Program-made: the position numbers and the translations under genes
The notes under the pieces: model-generated
What the model was told of the DNA's origin: nothing
The model's input: the letters and a program-made list of their open reading frames with translations, nothing else
Databases searched by the model: none
In this document: positions 9,387 through 18,056 of the stretch, piece by piece
Layout: each line of letters begins with the position of its first letter
Numbering within the stretch: position 1 is the stretch's first letter
Assembly (NCBI GenBank): GCA_903875215.1
Contig: CAIQVH010000018.1
Location: forward strand, 1-64,000
Origin: an uncultured Anaerolineae bacterium
GTDB lineage: Bacteria; Chloroflexota; Anaerolineae; Anaerolineales; Villigracilaceae
Direction: 5' to 3'
DNA length: 64,000 bases

Positions 9387-10532
9387 TTAGATTTTATGTT
9401 GTTTCAGGAGCAGTGCCAGATGTTTGATTCCCGCCTGAACGACATCGAGCGCCTGTTTCTGTTGGGCGGTGAGTGGGCCCATTTTATCGGAAACAGCCAG
9501 TTCGAGCGGATATCCGATCACCTGCAGCGTGGAGCGCAATTCCTGTTGGAGCTGTCCCAGCTGGTCAGATTTGCGTTTTTCCTCGGCCCGGGCCGTCTCG
9601 GCCGTTTGGGCCAGGGCGCGGAACAGGCGCGCATTGACCAAGGAGATGGAGGCATAATCGGCAATGGCTTCGAGCAAGGTCTGTTCGCTCTGGCCAAAGA
9701 CTTTGTCGATTTTGCGCACCACCGTCAACAAGCCGATGGCTTCACTCTGCACCTTGATGGGTACCACCATGACCGACTTTCCGAGCATGGCCACTTTGAA
9801 TTTTTCGAGGGGTTTGCCGTGAATTTCCAGCGTCTCGGCCGACATGGCCACCAGCCCGCTGACACCATCATCCAGCGTCTGGCCAACTTTCCGCGCCCAG
9901 GCCTCCGGCAGGCCGCGGCTGGCAGCCAGCAAAAAAGCCTTGGATTTTTCATCCCGCAAGGTCAACCAACCCAGATCGGCCTCAGCCGCCGGGACAACTG
10001 CTTCAACGATTTTCTCAAACAACACACGCTGGTCGGTGACCGACATTACCGCGCGCCCTATCGAAAAAATGGTGGTCAGTTCACGCACCCGGCGCTGGAG
10101 CTCGGCATTGGCCTGCTTGAGCTGTTCATCGAGTTTTTCACGCGCGCGCATCTCACGCTGCTGGGCCAGGGCGCGCTCCACCGCAGCAACCACTTCCGCT
10201 TCGCGAGCCGGCAGCAACAGGTAATCGTGCGCCCCCAGCCGGAAGGCCTGGATCACGCCCTGCTCCTGACCTTTTTCGGCCAGCACAATAACCGGCGTGT
10301 TCAGGCCTTGAGCAGCCAGCGCCACCAGGAAATCCTTGGTGCTCAAGCCAGGCAGGTTCAAATTCGCCAGGATGACATCTGGCTGGCCCTGGACGGCCAA
10401 CCGGATGGCAGAGGGCACGTCACTGGCCAAACTGACCCGATAACCCAGCGGTTGCAGCGCCTGGCGGCCAAGCAGATCGCTCAAGTCGGGGTCATTTTCA
10501 ACGATCAGGATTGTTTCGGCAGCTGAATTCAT
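9387..10532 (-). CDS. Pseudo-receiver plus GAF signalling protein
   Basis: This 381-residue protein (from the ATG at 10532) has a receiver-like domain (about 7-120), a coiled coil (about 125-155) and a GAF domain (about 155-305). A C-terminal helical region (about 310-381) resembles the HisKA dimerisation helices (LQQELRSTLQVIGYPLEL) without a phospho-acceptor His or an ATPase domain. The receiver's phospho-acceptor Asp is replaced by N57 (ILANLNLPG), although the acidic residues E12 and D14 and the downstream LPA/K-loop region are recognisable. A GTG at 10550 would add six residues; TATCAT (10541-10546) just upstream of the ATG argues for the shorter form. The kinase gene follows after 26 nt, so this protein probably modulates that kinase. 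Confidence 0.85.
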   Translation of the reverse strand: MNSAAETILIVENDPDLSDLLGRQALQPLGYRVSLASDVPSAIRLAVQGQPDVILANLNLPGLSTKDFLVALAAQGLNTPVIVLAEKGQEQGVIQAFRLGAHDYLLLPAREAEVVAAVERALAQQREMRAREKLDEQLKQANAELQRRVRELTTIFSIGRAVMSVTDQRVLFEKIVEAVVPAAEADLGWLTLRDEKSKAFLLAASRGLPEAWARKVGQTLDDGVSGLVAMSAETLEIHGKPLEKFKVAMLGKSVMVVPIKVQSEAIGLLTVVRKIDKVFGQSEQTLLEAIADYASISLVNARLFRALAQTAETARAEEKRKSDQLGQLQQELRSTLQVIGYPLELAVSDKMGPLTAQQKQALDVVQAGIKHLALLLKQHKI

Positions 10533-10635
10533 ATTGGGGTATGATAGCACAAATCAGCCCTCTCTTGAAACCATCTTAACAATTCGCAAAGTGAGATAGA
10601 TTGGTGGTTTTTACAATCCCCAGAAGGAAACAGAC

Positions 10636-12198
10636 ATGCAGGATGATTTTATATGGTGGCGCGATGGCATCATCTACCAGATCTACCCTCGTTCCTTCGC
10701 CGATTCAAACGGAGACGGCCTGGGCGACCTGCCCGGCATCACCTCCCGGCTCGATTACCTGGCCGAGCTCGGAATAGACGCCCTGTGGCTTTCACCCTTC
10801 TACCCTTCCCCCGACGCCGACTTCGGCTACGACATCAGCGACTACACCAACATCGACCCGCGCTTTGGCACGCTGGCCGACTTCGACACGCTGGTAGCCG
10901 CCGCGCACCAGCGCAACATTCGCATCATCGTTGACCTGGTGCTCAACCACACCTCCGACCAGCACCCCTGGTTTCTCGAATCGCGCTCCAGCCGCAACAA
11001 TCCCAAACGCGACTGGTATCTCTGGCGCGACCATCCCAACAACTGGCAATCCTTCTTCGGCGGGGTTGGTTGGGAATGGGATGCAGCCACCCGCCAGCAC
11101 TACTTCCACATGTTCGCCCGGCAGCAGCCCGATCTCAACTGGCGCAATCCCAAAGTCCACCAGGAAATGCTGGAAGTCTTCCGCTTTTGGGCCGAACGCG
11201 GCGTAGACGGCTTCCGCCTCGACGTCTTCAATGCCTACTTCAAAGACGAAAACTATCGCGACAACCCCCGCAAATTCGGCCTGCGCGGTTTCGAACGCTA
11301 CAACCATCTTTACGACATCAACCAGCCGGAAATGCACCCGCTCTTGAACGAAATCCGCACCCTGCTCGATCACTACCCGGAACGTTACGCCGTTGGCGAG
11401 ACCTTTGTCGCCAGCCCGGAAACTTCCGCCTCCTATTGCGGCCCCGGCAAACTCCACGCCGCCTTCAACTTCGACTTCACTTTCCGCAAATTCTCCGCCG
11501 CCGAATTTGCCGACAGCATCCAGAAGTGGACCCAAGCCACGGGCGCAGAGATCTGGCCAAACTACGTCCTCAGCAACCATGACCAGCCGCGCTCCGCCAC
11601 ACGCTACGCCCACGGCGAAGACGACACCCGCGCCAGACTGGCCCTCGGCATGTTGCTAACCTTGCGCGGTACGCCCTTCCTTTACTACGGCGAAGAAATC
11701 GGTATGCGCGACATCCGGCTCAAGCGCAGCGAAATCCTCGACCCACCCGGCCAGCACTACTGGCCCTTCTACACCGGCCGCGACGGCTGCCGCGCGCCGA
11801 TGCAATGGGATGCCTCACCCCAGGCCGGATTCTCCAGCGCCAAACCCTGGCTGCCGGTGCATCCCAACTACCGGCAGCGCAATGTCGCCGCCCAGCAGCA
11901 GGATCCGGGCTCACTGCTCAACTTCGTCAAAAAGCTGATCGCCCTGCGGCGCAGCTCCCCGGCCCTGCAGCGCGGCGATTTTCGCCTGCTCTGCGACCCA
12001 GCCCAGGGAGTCCTGTCCTATGAGCGACAAACCACCGCCCAGCACCTGCGAGTCCATCTTAATTTCAGCGCCCGCCCGCAGGCCCTGCCCGCCACAGATG
12101 TGTCGCCCAGCCTGGTTTTATCCAGCCACCGCGACAGCCTGAACCAGCCGCTCCAGATCGCCCCTGGCGAGGTGCTGATCTTGCAAACCCCGGCCTAG
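10636..12198 (+). CDS. Alpha-glucosidase, GH13 (oligo-1,6-glucosidase/trehalose-hydrolase-like)
   Basis: This 520-residue cytosolic GH13 enzyme has no signal peptide. Conserved regions are clear: WWRDGIIYQIYPRSF at the N-terminus, DLVLNHTSDQHPWF (region I), GFRLDVFNAY with nucleophile D196, VGETF with acid/base E255 and LSNHDQPR with D316. The long DxNxDGxGDLxGI calcium-like loop typical of GH13 subfamilies 17/23/31 is at residues 23-35. It should hydrolyse alpha-glucosides such as malto- or isomalto-oligosaccharides; the exact linkage is not deducible. AAGGA lies about 8 nt before the ATG. It stands alone, divergent from the GAF-protein gene. Confidence 0.92.
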   Translation: MQDDFIWWRDGIIYQIYPRSFADSNGDGLGDLPGITSRLDYLAELGIDALWLSPFYPSPDADFGYDISDYTNIDPRFGTLADFDTLVAAAHQRNIRIIVDLVLNHTSDQHPWFLESRSSRNNPKRDWYLWRDHPNNWQSFFGGVGWEWDAATRQHYFHMFARQQPDLNWRNPKVHQEMLEVFRFWAERGVDGFRLDVFNAYFKDENYRDNPRKFGLRGFERYNHLYDINQPEMHPLLNEIRTLLDHYPERYAVGETFVASPETSASYCGPGKLHAAFNFDFTFRKFSAAEFADSIQKWTQATGAEIWPNYVLSNHDQPRSATRYAHGEDDTRARLALGMLLTLRGTPFLYYGEEIGMRDIRLKRSEILDPPGQHYWPFYTGRDGCRAPMQWDASPQAGFSSAKPWLPVHPNYRQRNVAAQQQDPGSLLNFVKKLIALRRSSPALQRGDFRLLCDPAQGVLSYERQTTAQHLRVHLNFSARPQALPATDVSPSLVLSSHRDSLNQPLQIAPGEVLILQTPA

Positions 12199-12200
12199 CC

Positions 12201-12229
12201 TTGAATAATCGTCCCGGCCGTGCTACGAT
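12201..12229 (+). promoter_or_regulatory. Promoter of the lipoprotein gene
   Basis: TTGAAT (12201-12206), 17 nt, TACGAT (12224-12229), starting 2 nt after the alpha-glucosidase stop codon. It would produce a leader of about 150 nt in front of the lipoprotein gene. Confidence 0.55.
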
Positions 12230-12320
12230 GATTCTGTAATCACTGTCCGCGCCGCAGCGGGCCCTACATAACGAGGTCATCACAACCCGGCAGCCATCCA
12301 GGGGAAGGGCTTGAAGACCA

Positions 12321-12358
12321 CACAGCGAAACCCATCCGCGCGGATCGGTTTCGCTGTG
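12321..12358 (+). promoter_or_regulatory. Long hairpin in the lipoprotein mRNA leader
   Basis: A 12-bp inverted repeat (12321-12332 with 12347-12358) encloses a second 12-nt palindrome (12334-12345), followed by only three T residues before the start region at 12385. It may be an attenuator or leader structure. I could not match it to a known riboswitch class. Confidence 0.45.
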
Positions 12359-12384
12359 TTTATGCGGCCCGGGAAAGAGGAAAA

Positions 12385-12879
12385 ATGAACCGGTTGATCA
12401 CACTGCTTCTTCTCGCTTTGCTATTGACGGCCTGCCAGCCCGCCACACCCTCGGTTACCCCCAGCCCAACTCCGCCTCCCACCCCGGCGCCCACGGCCAC
12501 GCTCCAACCCCGGCCCACTCCAACCTCCGCTACGACAGAAAAAATCGCCACCCGGCAACCCCAGCTCTACGGCGTCTGGTACAACCCGCAATACGATCTC
12601 TACATGGAATTCACCGGCGCGGTGACCGGCACCGGCATGTTCAAAATCTACCTCGGGTTGGGACAGTTGGTCGCCAGTGGTAATTTTTCATTCGCCGACG
12701 GAAACCTGCTCTGGCAAAAAAGCGCCATCTGCAATGACGCCCCGGCCACCTACGAAATCACCCTCATCTCGCACGATGGCGCAGTCAGCGCCATGCGCCC
12801 CAGGCTGATCGGAGACGATGCCTGCACCGACCGGAAATTTTCCACCGACGGGTTGATCTTCAAACGCGTCAGGCCCTGA
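12385..12879 (+). CDS. Small lipoprotein with Pro/Thr linker, unknown function
   Basis: This 164-residue protein has a lipoprotein signal (MNRLITLLLLALLLTAC, acylated Cys at 17), a Pro/Thr-rich spacer (about 19-52) and a compact beta-rich domain of about 105 residues. The domain begins LYGVWYNPQYDLYMEFTG and contains two Cys (in AICND and DDACT) that could form a disulfide. The layout suits an extracellular anchored binding or inhibitor-like domain. I do not recognise the family. A GAGG precedes the ATG. It has its own promoter and a strong terminator. Confidence 0.82.
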   Translation: MNRLITLLLLALLLTACQPATPSVTPSPTPPPTPAPTATLQPRPTPTSATTEKIATRQPQLYGVWYNPQYDLYMEFTGAVTGTGMFKIYLGLGQLVASGNFSFADGNLLWQKSAICNDAPATYEITLISHDGAVSAMRPRLIGDDACTDRKFSTDGLIFKRVRP

Positions 12880-12888
12880 AAAACCTAA

Positions 12889-12924
12889 AAAAAGTCCCGC
12901 GCCGTAACCAGCGCGGGACTTTTT
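12889..12924. terminator. Bidirectional terminator
   Basis: 14-bp perfect stem (12889-12902 with 12911-12924) with A-run and T-run feet. It lies between convergent genes, the lipoprotein (plus) and lipoamide dehydrogenase (minus). Confidence 0.9.
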
Positions 12925-12930
12925 CATGAT

Positions 12931-14331
12931 TTAGATGTGGATCGCGGAGCCTTCCGCGGCGTGCGCCGCTTCCATCAGCGCCTCGGAAATCGTCGGGTGC
13001 GCGTGGACGTTGCGGGCAATCTCCGCCGGGGTCAGCTCCAGCATGTGCGCCAGGGTCAGCTCGGGCAGCAGTTCGGTCACTTCCGGGCCGATCATGTGCG
13101 CGCCCAAAATCTCGCCGTATTTCTCATCGACGACCAGCTTGACCCAGCCGGCATAATCGCCCAGGCCGAGCGCCTTGCCGTTGGCCTGGAAAGGAAACCG
13201 CCCAATTTTGACGGTGTAACCGCGCTCTTTGGCTTGCGCTTCGGTCAGTCCGAAAGACGCAATCTGCGGCTGACAGTAGGTGGCGCGCGGCATGCTCTCG
13301 TAATCGAGCGTTACCGTCTCGTGCCCGGCAATCTGTTCGGCGCAGACAATGCCCATCGCCGAACCGACGTGCGCCAGCATCAATTTGCCGGTCACATCGC
13401 CAATCGCCCAGATCCCGGGCACGTTGGTGGCCATTTTCTCGTCGATTTCGATGAATCCGCGCTCGCTGATCTTGACTCCCAATTCTTCCAGCCCCAGGCC
13501 TTTGGAATTGGGACGAAAACCGATCGCCACCAACGCCTGCTCCGCTTCGAGCACTTTTTTCTCGCCGCCAGCCGATACCGTTACCCGGACTCCGCTCTCG
13601 GTGGCTTCCACCGCTTCGACTTTGTGCCCGGTCAGGGTTTTGATGCCGCGTTTCTTGAAAGCCTTCTCCAGCTCGGTGGAGACTTCCTCGTCTTCGAGCG
13701 GCACGATGCGCGGCAGCATCTCGACAATGGTCACATCCACGCCGTAAGAGCTCCAAACGGTCGAAAACTCCACGCCGATTGCGCCTGAGCCGATAACGAC
13801 CACCGATTGGGGCAATTTATCCTGCAAAATGGCTTCGTAGTAGGTGATGACTTTTTGCCCGTCCACCTGCCAGGCGCCGGGGACCGCCGAGGAAGCGCCC
13901 GTCGCCACGATGATGTTCTTGGCAGAAAGCTCTACCAGCTTCCCATCTTTATCGGTAACGGAAACAACGCCCGGGGCGGTCAGTCTGGCAGTTCCCATAA
14001 AGACCGCGATGTTGTTTTTCTTCATCAAAAAGCCAACGCCCTTGACCAGTCGATCGGATACCTGGCGCGAACGTTTGGCGGCGACGGTGAAATCCAGTTT
14101 CAGGTTGTCGAACGAAAAACCGAATTCCTTGCCGCGCTCGCGCAGCGTGTGCGCGACTTCGGCATTTTTGAGCAGGGATTTGGACGGGATACAGCCGACG
14201 TTCAGACAGACACCGCCCAGCCATTGCTTGTCAACGATGGCGACTTTCTGTCCCAGTTGGGCGGCGCGGATGGCGGACACGTACCCGCCAGGGCCGGCGC
14301 CGATGACTACGACATCGAATTGTTCAGACAT
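12931..14331 (-). CDS. lpdA: Dihydrolipoyl dehydrogenase (E3)
   Basis: This 466-residue FAD enzyme re-oxidises dihydrolipoamide of 2-oxo acid dehydrogenase or glycine cleavage complexes with NAD+. The FAD-binding GAGPGG is at about 12-17, the redox-active disulfide in CLNVGC at about 42-47 and the NAD-binding GSGAIGVE near 180-187. The C-terminal catalytic HAHPTISE holds the active-site His and Glu. Length and motif order are those of the typical family. AGGAG lies 5 nt before the ATG. No other dehydrogenase-complex gene is nearby, so it is a stand-alone copy. Confidence 0.96.
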   Translation of the reverse strand: MSEQFDVVVIGAGPGGYVSAIRAAQLGQKVAIVDKQWLGGVCLNVGCIPSKSLLKNAEVAHTLRERGKEFGFSFDNLKLDFTVAAKRSRQVSDRLVKGVGFLMKKNNIAVFMGTARLTAPGVVSVTDKDGKLVELSAKNIIVATGASSAVPGAWQVDGQKVITYYEAILQDKLPQSVVVIGSGAIGVEFSTVWSSYGVDVTIVEMLPRIVPLEDEEVSTELEKAFKKRGIKTLTGHKVEAVEATESGVRVTVSAGGEKKVLEAEQALVAIGFRPNSKGLGLEELGVKISERGFIEIDEKMATNVPGIWAIGDVTGKLMLAHVGSAMGIVCAEQIAGHETVTLDYESMPRATYCQPQIASFGLTEAQAKERGYTVKIGRFPFQANGKALGLGDYAGWVKLVVDEKYGEILGAHMIGPEVTELLPELTLAHMLELTPAEIARNVHAHPTISEALMEAAHAAEGSAIHI

Positions 14332-14463
14332 GAATACTCCTGGGGTAGAGGGGGTTGAAAAGGAATTGTGGTGCGCGGTTATTTTACTACGCCCGGGGGG
14401 CCTGCCCGGTTTCTGCGAGCGGATTCTTGTAAAGCGCTAACACATGGCGGGGTTCGAGGCGCT

Positions 14464-15579
14464 TCATGGTGTGGGAGAGTCGGTGGCGGTTGGGACGCGG
14501 GTGTCGGTGGGGATGGGTGTGGCCGTGTCGGTGGGGGTAAAGGTCTGGGTGGGGGTGAAGGTCACCGTGGGGGTGAAGGTGGGTGTGGCGCTGGGGTGCG
14601 GGGTGCGCGTGGCCGTGGGAATGGGTGTGGCCACCGGCAGGGGTAATTCTCCACTTAAATCCAGGAAGCCGCCGGCAACCCAGCCGTATTCAAACTCGGT
14701 GAATTTGGGATTCGGCTGGCGGGGACCAATCATATACCAGGTGCCGGTTTCGTTGCGGGCGCTGAAGATGAGGCAATCGCCGCCGGCCAGGCCGATGGTC
14801 AGGGCTTCGTAGCTGCGGCCCGGCCCGGCGCGCACCAGCAGGGCGGTGATTTCTGGCTGGACGCATAATTCGACGCGCGGGAAGGTCTCGACGGTGGCGG
14901 TGGGGGTTTGGGTCGGGTTGGCGCTGGGGGTGAGGCTGGGGGTGACCGTCCAGGTGGATGTGATGGAAGGTGTGGGCGAGATTTCCACGGGGGTGGGGGT
15001 CAGGGTGGGAGAGGGGCTGATGACCGGCAAGGAGGGTGTGACGGTCACAGGAGTGGGGGTTGGGGTTGGAATGGGGGGAAAGATGCCGCAGGCTTTGAGC
15101 AGGCCGAGGAGCAGGAATATTCCAAGCAGGGCGGTCAGCCCAATCCAGATGAGAGGCTTTTTTCCGGCCGGCCAGGAGGAAGGGACTGCGACCGGGGAGC
15201 TGCCTTTTTTCAGGGTGGCGAGCAGGGTTTGCTGGTTGGTCTGGTCGTCGTGGGCGGTAAAGTCCAGGCAGTTGATGTTGGCCAGGGCAAAGGGAATCTG
15301 GCAGGGGGCGATCAGGATGGGGATGATTTTAATGCTGCGGTTGAGGGCATGCAGGTATTCGCGTTCAACCCACTTGGAGGCGATGGAGTTGGGTGAGAGC
15401 AAGAGAATAAAATATTGACTGGATTCGATGGCGGCGGGAATGTTGCGCAGCCAATCGTCGCCGCCCTGCAGGTCGGAGATGTCCCACCAGATGTCAAAGC
15501 CGGCTTTTTCAAGGCTGCCGGCCAGGCTGCGTGCGGTGCTGCTGTCTTTGCGTGAATAACTGATAAAGATGCGTTCCAT
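14464..15579 (-). CDS. TIR-domain membrane protein with extracellular SH3b-like domain
   Basis: This 371-residue protein starts with a TIR domain (about 1-130). The start RIFISYSRKD, the WWD...GG segment and SKWVEREY are typical, and the NADase-type catalytic Glu appears conserved at E74, four residues after W70. A membrane segment follows (about 143-165), then a Thr/Pro/Ser stalk (about 170-235), a bacterial SH3-like domain (about 240-325; LLVRAGPGRSYEAL, YGWVAGGFLDL) and a second Thr/Pro tail to the end. The TIR would be cytosolic and the SH3b outside, able to contact peptidoglycan. Whether it signals, cleaves NAD+ or only binds partners is unknown. It is monocistronic and its ribosome binding site is weak. 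Confidence 0.87.
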   Translation of the reverse strand: MERIFISYSRKDSSTARSLAGSLEKAGFDIWWDISDLQGGDDWLRNIPAAIESSQYFILLLSPNSIASKWVEREYLHALNRSIKIIPILIAPCQIPFALANINCLDFTAHDDQTNQQTLLATLKKGSSPVAVPSSWPAGKKPLIWIGLTALLGIFLLLGLLKACGIFPPIPTPTPTPVTVTPSLPVISPSPTLTPTPVEISPTPSITSTWTVTPSLTPSANPTQTPTATVETFPRVELCVQPEITALLVRAGPGRSYEALTIGLAGGDCLIFSARNETGTWYMIGPRQPNPKFTEFEYGWVAGGFLDLSGELPLPVATPIPTATRTPHPSATPTFTPTVTFTPTQTFTPTDTATPIPTDTRVPTATDSPTP

Positions 15580-15727
15580 GGCTGTCCCGGTCTATCAATA
15601 AATCTGTTGTAATCCTTCACAATCATCATACTACGGCCTGGATGTCACGGCAACCAATCTCTTTGGGTGAGGCCGGGCGCGAAAAGATAAAAGGGCGGAC
15701 TGGCGCCCGCCTTGCAGGATGGGTTGA

Positions 15728-18034
15728 TTAGAGTTGGGCGAGCAGGTTGCGGTAGTCTTCGACGTTGGGGGGGTTCATCGAGAGGATCTGGCGGATAATT
15801 TCGGCAACTCCGGCTTTGTCGCCGTTTTCCATCAGCTGGTCACCGACGATGTCCAACTGGGTGACGGCTTCGGGGGTGCGGCCGGCTCGAAAGAACTGGT
15901 CAGCCAGGTTGCGGCGCAGCAGGATCGTCTCGGGGTGCTCTTCAATCAGTTTTTGGAGGAAGGGAATGGCATCGGAGGCGCGGCTGGTGCTGTCGAGGTA
16001 GGAGAAGAATGAATCGAGTTCGGCCTGGGCCTGTTGTGATTGGGATAGGCGCAGGTTGAGTTCGACCAGGTTTTCGCGGATGGCGGCGTCATCGGGCCGC
16101 AGGGTGCGTAGTTGTTCGTAGATGCGGATGGCTTGCCGCCAGTCGAGACGCTGCATGTCAATATCGGCCATGCGCTGAAGGATACGAATGCTCCACTGCC
16201 GGTCTGCGGTGGATTGCTGGGCAATCCGCAGGGCGGTGGTGAAAGTCTGGCGGGCCAGATCGAGTTCAGCCAGCCGATAATACAGGTCGGCAAGGTCCAT
16301 GTATTCGCTGATGGCGCTGTCGATCTGGCCGCGAGCGGTCAGTTGTTCGATCAGTCGCAGGCGCGCGTTCATGTCCATCGGGGAAATTTGGATGATGCGT
16401 TTGAGTAGATTCGTGGCCTGGGCGGTCTCTCCGCGCACGCTGTAGGCGCTCGCCGCCACTGAGAATTTTTCAATTGCATCAGGGATGCGTTCTTCGCGGA
16501 TGAGTAGATCGCCAATCAGGATGTGCAGCGGCAGGTAGGTGGGGGCATACAGCAAGGAATGAAAGGCTTCATCCATGGCGGAGCGCAGGAAGTTGGCCCG
16601 CGCCAGCTGGTTAATCTGGTTCATGGCGTCAATCACCTGGCTGGATTGGGCCTGGATGATGATTTCGGCCAATGGCAGCGCCTGGCCGCCTTCCGGCTGG
16701 GGCATTTCGGCACGGGTTTTGAGCAAGTGCTGGCGCCAGTTGACGCGCACGAGCATCTGGTCAACGTTGTCGCACAGTTTTACAAATGCGCTGGGATCGC
16801 TTTCGCGACCAAGAGCCTCGATCAGCGGTTCATACAACTGGCGGAGGGTGTCGGCCTGATCGGCAGGGACGATTTCCGTATCGGCCATTTTTAGAGCTTC
16901 GAGATATTCATGGGCCGCTTCCTTGTTGCGATTGGCGGCGTGCAGAATCTGGCCGCTGAGCAGACGCGCGGCCAGGGCATAATCTGTATGCCGGATGCAC
17001 TGCTGGAGGTGGCGCAGCGCAATCTCGGATTGCCCGGTTTTGTGACGCAGATAGCCCAGGTCAAAATAGGCAGCAATATCGTTAAATCCATATTCGACTG
17101 CGCGTTCAATTTCATCAGCAGCTTCCGCTTCACGACCGCGGGTTTGCGCATCAATCGCCTGGCTTAAATGCAGCAGGATCTTAACCTGTTCTCCAGGCTG
17201 GCCGGACAACTGTCCGATATTTTTGACGATCGAAGCCAGGCCGCGCCGCGCCTGGGCTTCCGAGCTGTCATCTGAAAGATCAAAAAGCACCTCGGCCAGG
17301 ATTGTCAGCGCCTTCTGGCAGGTTTCAGTCACCGGGTCGGGGCTTTCGCGCACCAGTTCCTTGTTCTCAAATTCCTTGACCGCCGCCATGCGCAAGGGCC
17401 CGGTACCACCATGCGGACGCAACGGCTTGTTCAACATTCGTCCGGCGCGCACCATTGAAAGCGCCTGGCTGGCTTCCTGGCTGTTCGCATCGATCTGCAG
17501 CGCATGCTGCAAGGTTTCCAACGCCTTGGGCACATTGCCGCCATGCTGCAACAGGCTGGCCAGGGCCAGATACTCGGTGACCGCCTGATGGGTTTGTCCG
17601 ATTTTTTCGTGGATCAGCGCCAGGCGCGAACGCGCCAGGGCATGCTCCGGGTTAAGTTGCACCACCCGCAGCCAGTTTTCCACCGACTTTTCCACTTCCC
17701 GCACTTTCAGATACAGGTCAGCCGCCTGGATGGCCGCCTGAATGGCCTCGCGAATGCGTCCCAGGCGCTCAAACAACTGGGCGATCTTCTCAAAGGCAAT
17801 CGGATCATCCGGTGAAACCTCGGCCAGCCGCTGATACGCGCGAAGCGCCTCATCATATTTCTGCTGTTGAAAGAGTGCCAGCGCAAAACTGCTCAGCGCC
17901 TTGGGATTATCAGGGAATTCCTCCAGCGCCCGCTGATACGATTCAGCCGCCGCCGCCCAATCCTGATCCCAGGCCGATGAATGTCCGTCGTTCATTGCGC
18001 GATGGAAAAGGGGTTCACGTCCTGCCATAGTCAC
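15728..18034 (-). CDS. Large TPR-repeat protein
   Basis: This 768-residue protein is built almost wholly of tetratricopeptide repeats. Clear units are seen near 20-130 (AAESYQRALEEFPDNPKAL, YDEALRAYQRLAEVSPDD), 140-190, 290-390 and 500-740. There is no signal peptide, so it is cytosolic and presumably a scaffold. A GTG start at 18034 is chosen because AGGAG lies 8 nt upstream; an in-frame ATG at 18028 is the alternative. It begins 22 nt after the polA stop, so the two are probably co-transcribed, which may point to a replication- or repair-associated role, but nothing in the protein proves this. Confidence 0.85.
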   Translation of the reverse strand: MTMAGREPLFHRAMNDGHSSAWDQDWAAAAESYQRALEEFPDNPKALSSFALALFQQQKYDEALRAYQRLAEVSPDDPIAFEKIAQLFERLGRIREAIQAAIQAADLYLKVREVEKSVENWLRVVQLNPEHALARSRLALIHEKIGQTHQAVTEYLALASLLQHGGNVPKALETLQHALQIDANSQEASQALSMVRAGRMLNKPLRPHGGTGPLRMAAVKEFENKELVRESPDPVTETCQKALTILAEVLFDLSDDSSEAQARRGLASIVKNIGQLSGQPGEQVKILLHLSQAIDAQTRGREAEAADEIERAVEYGFNDIAAYFDLGYLRHKTGQSEIALRHLQQCIRHTDYALAARLLSGQILHAANRNKEAAHEYLEALKMADTEIVPADQADTLRQLYEPLIEALGRESDPSAFVKLCDNVDQMLVRVNWRQHLLKTRAEMPQPEGGQALPLAEIIIQAQSSQVIDAMNQINQLARANFLRSAMDEAFHSLLYAPTYLPLHILIGDLLIREERIPDAIEKFSVAASAYSVRGETAQATNLLKRIIQISPMDMNARLRLIEQLTARGQIDSAISEYMDLADLYYRLAELDLARQTFTTALRIAQQSTADRQWSIRILQRMADIDMQRLDWRQAIRIYEQLRTLRPDDAAIRENLVELNLRLSQSQQAQAELDSFFSYLDSTSRASDAIPFLQKLIEEHPETILLRRNLADQFFRAGRTPEAVTQLDIVGDQLMENGDKAGVAEIIRQILSMNPPNVEDYRNLLAQL

Positions 18035-18056
18035 ACCATCATCTCCTGATCAGCCG

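Noticed and set aside
12321-12358. Rho-independent terminator for the alpha-glucosidase gene
   Set aside because: Only three T follow the stem, and the hairpin lies 120 nt past the stop, beyond a promoter for the next gene; recorded instead as a leader structure.
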